Shown piece by piece: positions 21,791 through 32,678 of a stretch of DNA of 64,000 nt (within the stretch, counting starts at the first letter, position 1; every line of letters starts with the position of its first letter). The notes beneath the pieces were generated by a model that worked only from the letters and a program-made list of their open reading frames with translations, made no database searches and had not been told where the DNA came from. The stretch is from NCBI GenBank assembly GCA_030374765.1, contig JARGXX010000075.1, forward strand, positions 1,488,001 to 1,552,000, given 5' to 3'. The stretch is from Agarophyton chilense (taxonomy: Eukaryota; Rhodophyta; Florideophyceae; Gracilariales; Gracilariaceae). The translations under genes and the position numbers were made by a program.

Positions 21791-24700
21791 AGCGTCAGTT
21801 CCACGCGACACCACTAGAACACCATCGAATCCCCTTAATCCACCATTGAACCTCCTTAGGATACCAACGAACACCATTGAAACACCAAACACCAAACACG
21901 TCATAAACCAACCAACTACCCAAAGAACCATCGAATCTGCAGATACCCTAGACCCACACAGAAACCCACCGAACCAAGGCATTTATAGACTACTCACGTT
22001 TCACATAGCGTCACCATTTGAAACACCATCAGTCGGACTACTTCTAGCCAGGATACGTGTTAATGGAAGGAAGTGTATTGCGCTCATTGACGATGGCTCC
22101 GAAATTAGCTTTTTGTCAAAAGCCACGAGCAAACAGCTAAAACTTTCAACCATTAAGACAAATTACGAAGCCGAAATGGCCAACGGCTCCGTAACAGTAT
22201 TACAGGAAACCAACAGTGCTGGAGTAACCATCGAAATAGGAAAATTCCAAGAACAACGACGCTTCGCAATTTGCGCACTATATGGATATGACGTTATTTT
22301 AGGAAAAAATTGGCTTTATGATTACAACCCTTACATCAACCACAGAACCAATGAGATTACATTCAAATACAATTGTCACATAATACGTATGAAAGCCGAT
22401 ATAAAAAAACCCGAGAAACTAATCACTGTGAACGCTATCAAGAAATCTTTACGGAAAAAGCTTCCCGTCTTTGCTATCTCCACTCGCTCATTGAAGTCCG
22501 AATCTCATGAAATTGTTAAAGATTCCAGGTTGTCTAAGCTTCTGGAAGAATACAATGACTTGTTTCCTGACAAGTTACCAAAAGGACTCTAACCGCACCG
22601 AGATCAAGACTTTCATATTGAACTAATCCCAGGAGCAACACCTCAGAAAAAAGCAGTTTACCGAATGTCTGATAAAGAGCTAGAAGAACTTCGTATTCAA
22701 TTGAACGAACTGATCGAACAAGGATTTATTCGCCCAAGTACGAGCCCTTGGGGAGCCCCAGTACTATTTGCAGCAAAAAAGGACGGAAGCTTGAGACTTT
22801 GTATTGATTTTCGAGCGCTCAACAGACTCACAGTCAAAAACAGCTATCCCATTCCCAGAATTGATGACATATTCGATCAACTTAGAGGATCAAAAATTTT
22901 CACGAAAATTGACCTCCGTTGGCGATATCATCAGATACGCCTCTCAGACGAATCTATCCCACTTACTGCGTTCAGAACTCGATATGGACACTTTGAATTC
23001 TTGGTACTCCCCTTCGGTCTAACCAACGCGCCAGCAAGCTTTATGAGCCTGATGAACAATGTCCTGAAAGATTATCTGGACAAATTTGTCCTTGTTTATC
23101 TGGATGATATTCTCATTTACAGCAAAACTATAGATGAGCACGTTCAACACATAAGGCATGTATTCGACCAACTTCGTGCACACAAGCTGTATGGGAAGCT
23201 CTCAAAGTGTGAATTTTTACGAAGCAAGGTTGAATATCTCGGCCACATGGTTAGCTCTGATAGAATATCTGTTGAAAATCATAAAGTGAAAGCTATTGTC
23301 AACTGGGAAACGCCTAAGAACAAGACCGATGTTCAAGCATTTTTAGGTCTTGTAAATTATTACAGGAGATTTATCAAAAACTGCTCTCAAATATCGAAGC
23401 CCCTTACAACGCTTTGTGGGAAGAACCCATTTCAGTGGGGAAGGGAGCAGAATTTGGCTTTTCAAAATCTCAAGTCAGCTATAACCAAAACCCCCATACT
23501 CCGCCACTTTGATCCGAATCTACCCATTTCAATTACCACTGATGCATCTCAGTACGCTTTAGGAGCTGTTATGGAACAGATTGAGAACTCTGTTGCACGA
23601 CCTGTTGCATTTCATTCTCGAACACTTAACCCCGCGGAACAAAATTATGCAGCCCACAAAAGAGAACTTCTTGGTGTGATTGATGCTTTAAGAGTTTGGC
23701 GAGTATACCTTCATGGTCAATCATTTACCATTCACACAGATCATTTCCCTTTGAAGTATCTAGAAACAAAGCCAAATCTATCACAACGTCAAGTTCGTTG
23801 GCTAGAAAAAATCGTAGAATTTGACTTCAGGTTCGTTCCTATCAAAGGAAAGTCCAATGTTGTGGCTGATGCTCTTTCGACGTACCCAAAGTGTGCAGGA
23901 GACACTCAAATTAGTAACCGTTCGTTACTACGAGAAGCATTGTCAAAGACCCGACCACTGAATTCAATTTATTCTCTCAACAAACTATCAAAGAAAGACC
24001 AACAATCGTTCGTGGATCGGTATAGAGCAAACCCAGAATTTGGTTCACTATATGGAACACCGATTTTACCATTTTTAAGAAAGAATGATCTCTTATTTCG
24101 AGAAAACAAACTTTGCATACCATCAGGCGAACTCCGAATGAAGGTTTTGAGAGAAAATCATGATTTACCAACTGCAGGCCATATGGCTTTCAAGAAGACT
24201 CTTCGAAGAATTCAGAAGTCTTATTATTGGAATAAACTCAGGAGAGATGTGTCTCATTTCACAAGAACCTGTCATAAATGTCAGGAGACAAAACCAAAGA
24301 CACAAAAGCCGCAAGGCTTTCTCCAACCTCTAGAACCACCAACGAAAAAATGGTCTCAAATAACGATGGATTTCATCACACCGCTGCCACGAACTAAAAA
24401 AGGAAATAGTGCCCTTTACGTGGTTGTAGATCGTCTGTCCAAATTAGTTCGCATTATACCAACAACAAAGACTGTCACAGCCGTGGAAACTGCGAAACTT
24501 TATATTGACAACGTTTATCGTCATCATGGTTTGTCTGATGTAATTATCTCAGACAGAGATTCTATCTTTATGAGCAGATTCTGGAAGGAAGTCTTTCGAG
24601 TTCTTAAAACAACGCTGCGACCTTCGTCAGCATATTATCCTCAGACAGATGGACAAACAGAAGTAGTGAATAAGAAGATTGAAGAAATGATCAGATGCTT

Positions 24701-25421
24701 TGTCAACCATCGTCAAACAAACTGGGATGAACACTTGGTAAAATTCGAAGTAGCCTACAACTCATCGGTCCATGCGACAACGACTTTCACACCATTTTTC
24801 TGAACATATGGAGAAGAGCCAAGAACCGCACCTTTGGAAAGCTTCGTATCTCAAAATCAATCCGCATCCGACTTTCTGACTAGTGTCATGGATGCCACGA
24901 AGACCGCAAGAGACCAAATCATCAAAAGTAACAAGTACTCTGAAAAGTACAACAACGAAAAAAGAGTACCTTGCGACTTGAAAGTTGGAGAACAAGTAAT
25001 GCTTTCAACCAAAAATCTAAATATGAATGAAACAGGACCCAAAAGCAAACTTGGAATCAAATACTGTGGACCATTCAAGATAGTTGAACAAGTCAGCCCT
25101 GTGACCTTTCGACTCGATCTTGGTATCGCCATGAAGCAACGTCGTATCCATGATGTGTTTCATTGCCAGCTGCTGAAAAGGTATTACGAAGACACCTTCA
25201 CCCGAAATAAAGCTCCAAATCCAACGCCAATTAAACTCTCGGATGGATCTGAAGAGTATGAAGTACAAGCCATATTAAATCACCGGCGAAGAAGAAATAG
25301 AAACGAATATCTTGTCAAATGGCTTGGCTATCCAGATCATGAAAACACTTGGCTCAAAGAATCCGCCTTGGCAAACTGCTCAGACATACTGAAGCAGTAT
25401 AAAAAGAGTCAAAACCACTGA
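21756..25421 (+). pseudogene. pol: Pol of element D: protease, RT, RNase H, integrase, chromodomain; two nonsense codons
   Basis: One frame runs from the slippery site to the TGA at 25419. Protease: KCIALIDDGSEISFLS, where the expected D-S/T-G reads D-D-G, and YDVILGKNW. RT (from about 22700): [13 protein letters not shown] and the catalytic block [11 protein letters not shown]. RNase [14 protein letters not shown], ending [14 protein letters not shown] finger: HDLPTAGH and CHKCQETK. Integrase triad: [17 protein letters not shown] and DGQTEVVNK. Chromodomain: YEVQAILNHRRRR to LGYPDHENTWL (about 25255-25345). In-frame TAA at 22590-22592 (between protease and RT, LPKGL*PHRDQDF) and TGA at 24801-24803 (late integrase, TPFF*TYGEE) inactivate it. 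Apart from these it is complete. Confidence 0.93.
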
Positions 25422-25532
25422 AACCTTTGGGGCCCAGTCACCACACACTCACCACATCCACACCACACCCTCGCCGAACTTCACCGTACCCTCGTTTCCA
25501 TTCCGTTCTACCGTCATCAAACCCCTACCGAT

Positions 25533-26042
25533 ATGACCGATAATCACGTTCCAAATCCGATTCAAGCTCTTCAGATTGATGCTGCCTCTTCTTTCTATAG
25601 CCGAATTTGGCTTGGCGGAAGGCGCATGCTTCTTTGGTTTGAAGATATATCTGATGAAATTCTAGTGAAGTTCCGTTTAGCTTGGGTTTCTTGTCATATT
25701 TGCTACGCGTTTCTTCAACTTCGTGACCCGTTGCCAACCAAATAAAAGGCCGATATACTCCAAAAGTTGTTCAAATTTTACGACAATGGGATTCTGAAGT
25801 CCATAGACGAGCAGTTCATTCTCTTCCTATTCACATTTATAGTCTCGCAATATGGACATTTAAGTGCCGATCCTGAAGATACGTTTCTCAATGCCGTTGA
25901 ATCATCTATACTACAAATCGAGGATAATCCTGATATAGACTTTTCAATGGAATTCGAACCAAGGTCTGATATGTTGATTTTCCCGAATCCTCCTGGTATA
26001 CCAGAACTGAACGCCGTCCCCAATGGAACATTGAACCACTGA
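25533..26042 (+). pseudogene. Extra 3' ORF of element D, unknown function, one internal stop
   Basis: The ATG at 25533 begins MTDNHVPNPIQALQIDAASS. The frame runs to a TGA at 26040 with one internal TAA at 25743-25745, giving about 169 residues. The second half has a hydrophobic stretch (FILFLFTFIVSQYG) and an acidic, Pro-rich end. It shares no motif I recognise. Its position after the chromodomain and before the polypurine tract is where some retroelements carry an additional (env-like or other) gene. The single hydrophobic segment is not enough to call it an envelope. Confidence 0.45.
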
Positions 26043-26066
26043 CGAGTCGGGACGACTCTCTTTCAT

Positions 26067-26077
26067 GGGGGAAGTGA
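26067..26077 (+). promoter_or_regulatory. Polypurine tract of element D
   Basis: GGGGGAAGTGA directly precedes the 3' LTR. A purine run at this place primes plus-strand synthesis in LTR retroelements. Confidence 0.75.
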
Positions 26078-26529
26078 TGTTAGGAATTCAGATGATTTTT
26101 AATCAATTATGTTATGCATTTATGTTATGATTTAGTTATACTATGCTTTAAGTATGTTATTTGAGTTTCAGTGCTTTGGCGGTCCAGTCCCATAATCCAT
26201 TTTAACCCTAATCGTCATTTCAAGGACCATTGTCATCTCACACGTCACAATGACTTTATAGATGACATTCTTGTCACAATCAACAAAGCTGTCAACGTCA
26301 GCATCATCGAGCAAGTGACAACGAGGCATTGGACACGCATGCACGATTGAACCTCGTGGAAGCAACCATGTTTCACACGGCACCCAATTAGAATGGTACA
26401 TTAGAAAACACTCTTTATGACCTCTTCTTCGAAGGTTCAGTAGTCTATATAAACCCTGGTCGACCGGCCGACTCTCACCTCGGCCGTGACGATCATTCAC
26501 CTTTTCAACCACTGACCAGTGTTCTAACA
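26078..26529 (+). repeat. 3' LTR of element D
   Basis: 452 bp, same ends as the 5' LTR, with four transitions between the copies by my count. Both LTR copies keep a long antisense open stretch (about 120 codons, 26168-26530 minus) that lacks an early ATG; I do not call it a gene. Confidence 0.95.
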
Positions 26530-26534
26530 ACGCC
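26530..26534 (+). repeat. Right target-site duplication of element D (ACGCC)
   Basis: Perfect repeat of 19334-19338. Beyond it the gag of element C continues. Confidence 0.9.
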
Positions 26535-27937
26535 GTCGTTCATAGCGAGCGTGTGTGGTCCAATTCGGTTTATCCTGCTCGTTGACAGTGTGTGAGCACC
26601 TTAGAGTAAGCCTCCTGAATCATCTCATCGGTTGGATAGGTTTCCAAGAGCGAGTTCACCACCTGAGGTTATGCATTCACGATTTCCGTCTGTTCATCAT
26701 CCACCGCCATGTTATCGCCCTATAAGCGGCTTTGCAACATGTCGGCGGCCTGATTTTAGAGTTAAAACTGAAATAAACACATTGCGGCACCTTCTGAAAA
26801 CTGATTTTGTTCAGATGTTATCTTGGACCTCTGAAGGGAGTCGATGAAAGCGATGGGATCATCTCCCAAAAAACAGGTAATCCCCATCTCGAAACTAAGC
26901 TTCCGATGATGCTTAGTTGTCTTCGGCGCCACATATTTGGTATATTCAGAGTTCTTGTTCTCTAACCTATAGGTGTGGTAATCGACCGCCTTTGTAAAAA
27001 GGTCGTTCAACGGAACGATCAACGGTAGGTCGAGATCGATATTGGTGTCGGAATCTGACTCCAACGAGTCACACTGTTTGGTTCTACCCTTGCGGTTATT
27101 TTTAACCTCCTCGTGACAAGAATCCTTCCTGCGTTTCTGTGAACCTCTTCGGTTGTCATCCGTTGACCGACCAGATTCGGTTTCCGAGCTCGAAGAGTCA
27201 GGGTCCGACCGGTGCCCCTTTCTCATCGCCCTTTTGGTTTTCTTCTCTTTCTCACCAGATGATCGTTGGTGTCGCTCCTGTTCCGAGCTCGACAACCCAT
27301 CTTTACCACCAGGGTCTCCGCCAATGGTTCCCTGCGCAGCTCCACCAACAGGTTTCGGGGGGTAATAATACCCTGGACCCTCAATCGCTGGAGCCTTCTG
27401 CCCCTCTCCGAATTCGGGCGTGCGTCTTCCTACTAGTTATCTCATTGGAATGTTGTTTTTAAGATCGAAAATAACATGAGGTTTTTGCAAAGGGGCTTGG
27501 GGCTCCAACTTGAAGGTGTTTGTTTTCGCCTCTACTTCGGGTTCACAAGCCCCATGGGTCTGTAGGGATAGCACTACCAAATGGTCGATTTGTCCTCTTA
27601 CTTCATTCTCGAGTTAATTGATTATAAATACCGCCAAACGGTCCATCACTTCCTGATAGGCCCGATCCACCACCACACGGGAAATCAAATCGAGATCTAG
27701 ACGGAAACCAGGGGGTTCATCCTTTTGTCCAACCACATTGGTATTTCGGGCTTTCGTTGAGGGACCTTCTGTCTCTCGTCCTGCCGTATCGACCTGAGTG
27801 GTTCTCAGCTTCAGATGAAGCTCCTCCGGGTTGTCCAGAATCGGTTTTGCAAGTCCTTCCCATGCGAGGAGACCACCAACTGGTGCACTAGGCGCCCTAT
27901 TGGAGCGTCTTGGTGCGTTTTTCGATAATTGGTTCAT
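26535..27937 (-). pseudogene. gag: Gag N-terminal part of element C
   Basis: The ATG at 27937 begins MNQLSKNAPRRSNRAPSAP. A helical segment (DLISRVVVDRAYQEVMDRL) is followed, after a frame change, by a Ser/Arg/Asp-rich basic region (RSDPDSSSSETESGRSTDD) and KAVDYHTYRLENKNSEYTK (26762-27295). The order and the block TYRLEN parallel Gag of B1 (Ser/Arg-rich region, then YRYYRLENFS). It stops at the right duplication of element D and continues at 19338. Frames are broken. Confidence 0.65.
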
Positions 27938-28067
27938 TCAGGTGAACGAATGAGTCACCATTGGCTATGTTTGGGACTCCTTCGGCAAACGGTACGGATT
28001 CAACTCCAAATTATCCCTTTCGATTTTAAACGTAGTGAACAACAAATTCTATGTCGTCAGACAAAAA

Positions 28068-28274
28068 TGTGGTATAAATCAAAACGGTGGCGGGGGTGTA
28101 AAACCTCGCGGTTCTAGAGAGCGCGCAACGGGCTCAACCTACGAGGCAGAGATTGAGGATACATGTAAGATGTGGAAGCTACAGCCACTGAACGGTGCAA
28201 CAGGAATGATGGACGTACTGAGACCCAGTTGGGAGACGGTGATGCACAGCACACGCGGGTCCGGAAAACCGTAA
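28068..28274 (-). repeat. 5' LTR (core) of element C
   Basis: Direct repeat of 14077-14283. On the minus strand it is followed after four bases by TGTCTGACGACATAG, which resembles the B1 primer region TGGTCTCCCGACTTAG. This supports the orientation and the kinship of C with B. Confidence 0.7.
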
Positions 28275-29338
28275 TAACACTAGACTTCCGTTTTTGGTCG
28301 ACTGTAGAATCTAAATGGGGTAACATTAATGTACTAGATGCTTAACGTTACAATAGTGACCGGGGTGGCCATGGTTGGTAAACATATATATCTTACCAGC
28401 CCCTCGACGTACGGTGGTGCTCCTCGCCACGTGGCCACGGGAAGGGGCACTCGAGGTGCCCATTCATATCTACTTAATCTTATCTATCTAATACTCAATT
28501 AGCGAAAAACTAAGCTGAAGGCCAACTAAACCACTGTAGTACACGGCTGTGGCGCTTCATGTGTCGGGTTTTACTATCCTCTCTCGCTGAAAGTTCATTA
28601 GAGACCATACCCATACAGTGGCCTGGCTCACTGGCTGACGACTGGGTACTATTTCCATATTTATTGGATTTTCACCCTGGTCCAAAGTATATAAGATACC
28701 CAATGGGAGCTTCGAATCCAAGTAAAGAAGATCACATGGGTATCATGACTCTTCTATTCCTCGCCAAGGACTTCTTTACGGGAGATTTGAAAGGGTTATT
28801 ATAAAGATTGAGTTCATTACCAATTCTCAAACTGCCTTGTTGGCTACGTCTTATCTGGATTAAACAGAGTATTGTTCACTTTTGCAGGCGCTTAGTGGCT
28901 GTATAACCACTTTCAGCTTGCTCGTGCTGTAGCTCTACCACCCCTTTGTCGTTCTCCCCAAGCCCCACATCGGTAGTCCGAACTCTGTCGCAGGTGTCTC
29001 CTCTTACGAAAAAAGAAGATCTTACAATTATATTGCGGGAGACGGCGATGAGACTTCTGAAATTACAATGGCTAATAAAGGTGACCATATGGTCGGTAAT
29101 ATATAGAATTTGTCTTCAACAAAATGAAAGGCGACTGATGTTTAAAGAAAGCAGTCAACATCAAGTCTGTACGAAATAGCCGTAGTGATTGAAGAAAAAA
29201 GTGGTTTGATTCGTGAAGCAGGTGGCCCGTAAAAGGGTTTCTATTGTATACTGGCTATTTGAGTCTGTAGCAGTAGATGCTTGGCATGGTCGTAGCTCAT
29301 CTTATAAGTTCAGTTCGATATGACTCTGTGATTCGGTG
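28275..29338. other. Unassigned spacer
   Basis: Frames of 70-81 codons at 28559-28804 and 28946-29179 (plus) show no motif I recognise. The GC-rich stretch at 28360-28460 contains CCACGTGGCCACGG-type palindromes. It may be further decayed retroelement sequence, but I found no match within the window. Confidence 0.35.
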
Positions 29339-29941
29339 TCAGCTTTTAGAGACTTTGGGATCATCTTGCGGCTTTGCGCGCCCAACTTTTAATGAAGACA
29401 ACTTAGATCTCATCACACTCTTATGGTGACAATAGAAAAGCTTTGATAGAGATAGCGATAGAGTATGAGTAAAGAAAACGTTCGCAAAATTAAAGTAAAC
29501 AGCTGATAGGTTTCTATTCGTATATATAGATTCAACTCGTCCAGGGTGTAGAAATGGCAAGTGCGGAGAACCTGGAAGTAAACGTTTTGAATCCTTAACC
29601 ATGATGAAAGTCAATCTTTTTTGGGCGATTTTGTCACCGAAAGAAATGTCATTTCTATTGCATTCGTCAGCTAAGTGTATGATTTTGGCTCTTGGTGTAG
29701 GATCGATCACGAGAGCATCTTGGAACTGTTTAACTCTCAAGAAAAGCATATACTGCGAAGATGACGTGTGTGGAATAGCATCGGGAAAAGTTGAACGACG
29801 TTTGAAACCAATTGGAGTACAAAACAGTTCGTATTCGAGTATTCGTTGACACTCTGACTCTTTTTTGAGAGTAAACAGCTTTTGAATATTTTGAGCAAGT
29901 TCATATATCCAGTGTGGGAAACAATTTGTATTTAACCGCAT
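29339..29941 (-). CDS. Hypothetical protein, 200 codons, possibly an N-terminally broken gene
   Basis: The frame starts at an ATG (29941, MRLNTNCFPHWIYELAQNI) and ends at 29339. It is open for a further 49 codons upstream, up to a TAA near 30087, without another ATG, so the start may be lost. It has a basic, Cys-poor composition with no signal peptide, repeats or recognised domain. The last 50 residues contain a Ser/Leu run (HTLSLSLSKLFYCHH). It lies just left of element F and may be a host gene fragment or chance. Confidence 0.25.
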   Translation of the reverse strand: MRLNTNCFPHWIYELAQNIQKLFTLKKESECQRILEYELFCTPIGFKRRSTFPDAIPHTSSSQYMLFLRVKQFQDALVIDPTPRAKIIHLADECNRNDISFGDKIAQKRLTFIMVKDSKRLLPGSPHLPFLHPGRVESIYTNRNLSAVYFNFANVFFTHTLSLSLSKLFYCHHKSVMRSKLSSLKVGRAKPQDDPKVSKS

Positions 29942-30228
29942 CTTGTATTCAGGAAGTGAAATACGTTTCGAATCGATCCGTTTAAATTTGCCACGAGAAA
30001 ATGCTGCCTGCAGATTTCTGCAGAGCAGATCGAGGCTTTCTGCAAAATTATTGGAAGATGTAAAGATGTAGTTCGGTTTTGTTTAGTTGGAGCAGAACCG
30101 TGGGGATTTAGCGCAAGCAGCATCGTATGAAGTACCATAACCTGTGCGGGGTTGTGCGCAGCTCGGGGATGAGTCTGGCGAAAGAATTTAAAGTCCAATG
30201 CCTCAGTTCAGCAGCAGAGGTGCTCTGA

Positions 30229-30384
30229 AGAGGCTTTTATGTAGTGTTATGCAGCCTAAACAGGCTGCATCTAAGGTAGCGTGAGCCTAATTGAACAATA
30301 CCTAAAAGTAGCAACTACCAAATTGGGTCTACAGTGTTTGGGGTCTGAATCCAGACTCTGGATGAGACCTATGTTCTCATCACA
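30229..30384 (-). repeat. 3' LTR of element F
   Basis: 156-bp copy of 32523-32678. It contains the perfect palindrome GCAGCCTAAACAGGCTGC-like hairpin at 30251-30268 (7-bp arms around four bases). Confidence 0.75.
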
Positions 30385-30394
30385 CTCCTCTCTT

Positions 30395-31626
30395 TCAGAG
30401 AGAAAGTTTCTTGCGTACCATGGTAGCAAGGGTCAATGGGGTGTTCTTGCATTGCAACAAACGTTTTAGCATCACTGGATCGTCCTCGTAGATTCTTTCC
30501 AGTGGTTCCAAAGTGTCTTCATCTGTAGAAAGTCCTTTCCAACGCACCAGTACTTTGAGTCCTTCTGTGGTGTCGACAAGCTTCATTAATCGCGAAACGG
30601 GCATTCCTGTTTCGGAGGAGAGAACATGGGGCATGATGGCTTCTGAATCTAGAGACTTATCGTGGTAAAACTTCAATCGGGTGCCATTAATGTCTTCTTC
30701 GGCACCATTGCGTAGATCCTGTGTTTTGAAGACATAATCTGACAGAACCTTGATTATTCTTCGTGGGCCTCTCCAACGTAGGACCAGTTTCTCACCTGCG
30801 TGAAGGTCTCTTCTGGCGACAAGGACAAAATCTCCTACGTCAAAATGAGGGAGCGTGCCTTTCGAAGAGCGCAGACGTGGTTGTTTCCGGTTATCTTGTA
30901 GTTTGGCGTGTACAAAAGGGTGTAGCTGTGCCATAGTATTCTTCAAAGATTGAATGTTGATGGTAAGTTCGCGTTGTACGTCTGATAGTGTCACTGGTTT
31001 GTGAGTGGAGTTGCGAAGGAATGTTGAAATCGGGGGACTGGGTTCCATTCCAAGGAATGCGGTGACGGGCGCAACATTTCCTCTGTGCGTTGATGGTGAG
31101 TTGTTGAGGGCGCTTTGTACTATTGGCAAAAGGTCCGGCCATTCTTTGAAATCCATTTGCAGTTCGGACACAATCGCGCGAAAATTACGCAATACTTCTT
31201 TGCCAAGTCTTTCTGCAGCACCACTACTCCATGGTTTGTAAGGTACAGTGAAGTGGTGAGGGACCTTGAGTGCCTTGGAGACCAAGCGAATAGTCTCTTT
31301 GCGAAAGTGGGTGGGACAGTCGGGGAGAAATCCGTTCGGCACTGCAAAAGCAGCGCACCAGTCGATGATTGAGAGAGCAGCGTTTTCCGCGGCTGTGTTG
31401 GGGAAGGCAAATAACCATTATAGTCTGAATGTTCATCCCGAAGCATCAGGACGTGCTTCTCTCCAGCGCGGCTTGGTCCGATTTCTATTTTATCAAACTG
31501 TAAGAGATCGTTCGGAGCGGTTCCATGTAGTGCAGGTCCGAAAGGCCGAGGTACCTTCTCGCCGCCCAGAGTGTAGATACAGTGTATGCAGGACTGCGAA
31601 AAAATGCGGCGGCCATCCTGGGACAT
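30395..31626 (-). pseudogene. Integrase and chromodomain remnant of element F
   Basis: The integrase core starts in one frame (31626-31380; first acidic residue in VLMLRDEHSDYNGYL) and continues in another from about 31342. There the second Asp is in GFLPDCPTHF and the Glu in SGAAERLGKEVL. Next come EWPDLLPIVQSALNNSPSTHRG and GVAPVTAFLG-like blocks, a DVGDFVLVARRDLHAGEKL segment and RWRGPRRIIKVLSDYVF. A chromodomain (SRLMKLVDTTEGLKVLVRWK to TLEPLERIYED) closes it. This integrase type is unlike those of A, B and D. At least one frameshift is present. Confidence 0.8.
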
Positions 31627-31774
31627 TGTCTTCCATAAAAAAATGCGTCTGTAGTACTTTCATAGTAGCGTGTTGACCTCTATGGACCGAAGGTTCAGTG
31701 TGCGCTATGATACAGAGGCGCAAGTGAAGGTCGTTGGATTGATCGGGGATCCAGATGGCATTCTTGGCCGTCTT

Positions 31775-32512
31775 CTACACTCCGTCTTGAAGAACCACGT
31801 GGTTTGGTCGCGTTGAGCGGTGTTCGTCTTGCTGTGTTGCAATTTCTGTGATTGCAGGCCATTCAAAGTCAGAGGCGGAACTGGAAGGGAGGGCTGGAAC
31901 TTGAACAATGCGCCGTACACTGGGTGGCGCTGACCATCTAGTCAGTAGATCCGCCCACACGTTGTCTGGTCCTTTGATGTGGAAGCAATTGTAGGAGTAG
32001 GAGCTCAATCGAACAGCCCAGCGCAATACTTTCCGGGTAGAAGATTAGCTGAGATCTGGGATTGTTGAGAGCGGATCGAAAATGAACACGAGGTTGTTAT
32101 GGTCGGTGAATAGGTCGAAATCGGCGGGGGTAGCCACCAGCCAGTGCATTTGCTGCAGTGTGGCCAGAATTGCGTATCCTTCCTTCTCGAGCACGGACCA
32201 GCTGAGCTGTGTATTGTTGAATCACCCAGAGCAGAAAGCTAGTGGGCTGTGGGGCTGGTCCATGTGTGATTTCTTGAGTTCCTCCAGTGGGATTTGTGTG
32301 ATGATACCAGACCATACTGTATCCGAGGCGTCTGTGTACATGGAAAGGCGTTGGTTTTCGTCACGATGAAAAAGGGTGATTAGATGTGCTAGGACATCTT
32401 TGCATTTCTTGAATGCTTGTGCGTGTTCCTCGTTCCATCCTACAGTTGTTAGGCTGATTCTGGCAGCGGCGGACTTTGTTCGTTTGCTTGAAGCCTTGTA
32501 AACCGTCTCCAT
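31775..32512 (-). pseudogene. RNase H remnant of element F
   Basis: GWNEEHAQAFKKCKDVLAHL and LSMYTDASDTVWSGIITQI (32222-32512) are the RT-connection end and the RNase H start. Further left, MRWAVRLSSYSYNCFHIKGP with DNVWADLLTRW (about 31940-32026) is the RNase H end. Stops and a frame change separate the two. The catalytic Asp in YTDAS is kept. Confidence 0.75.
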
Positions 32513-32522
32513 GAGGTCGTGG

Positions 32523-32678
32523 AGAGGCTTTTATGTAGTGTTATGCAGCCTAAACAGGCTGCATCTAAGGTAGCGTGGGCCTAATTGAGCAATACCTAAA
32601 AGTAGCAACTACCTAAATGGGTCTACAGTGTTTGGGGTCTGAATCCAGACTCTGGATGAGACCTATGTTCTCATCACA
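32523..32678 (-). repeat. 5' LTR of element F
   Basis: 156-bp direct repeat of 30229-30384. RNase H coding sequence begins about 12 bases inside it, so the internal deletion reaches nearly to the LTR. Confidence 0.75.

Larger units (their letters stand above)
19339..26529 (+). mobile_element. Young Ty3/gypsy chromovirus element D (7191 bp)
   Basis: Complete structure: 452-bp LTRs with TGTTAGAA...TTCTAACA ends, a primer site, a zinc-finger ORF, gag, a -1 frameshift signal, pol with protease, RT, RNase H, integrase and chromodomain, an extra downstream ORF, a polypurine tract and the 3' LTR. ACGCC is duplicated on both sides. I count four differences between the LTRs, all transitions, so insertion is recent. 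Coding capacity is damaged by one lost A in gag and by three in-frame stops (22590, 24801, 25743). It sits inside the gag of element C. Confidence 0.95.
14077..28274 (-). mobile_element. Old minus-strand gypsy element C, interrupted by element D
   Basis: Two direct repeats of 207 bp (14077-14283 and 28068-28274) begin TGTGGTATAAATC and flank minus-strand gag and pol remnants, so they are taken as its LTRs. Gag starts at 27937, is cut at 26530 by element D, resumes at 19338, and is followed by protease (about 18.35 kb), RT, RNase H and the zinc finger at about 15.6 kb. Without D the element is about 7.0 kb. The primer-site region just left of 28068 (TGTCTGACGACATAG on the minus strand) resembles that of B1, as do gag and protease, so C and B are related families. 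Confidence 0.78.
30229..32678 (-). mobile_element. Small internally deleted gypsy-type element F with short LTRs
   Basis: Direct repeats 30229-30384 and 32523-32678 (156 bp each, a few differences) flank minus-strand RNase H, integrase and chromodomain sequence. On the minus strand the LTR begins TGTGATGAGAAC. A purine run (GAAAGAGAGGAG, complement of 30385-30396) sits just before the 3' LTR as a polypurine tract. Gag, protease and nearly all of RT are missing: RNase H follows almost directly after the 5' LTR. No target duplication is evident. Confidence 0.75.
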
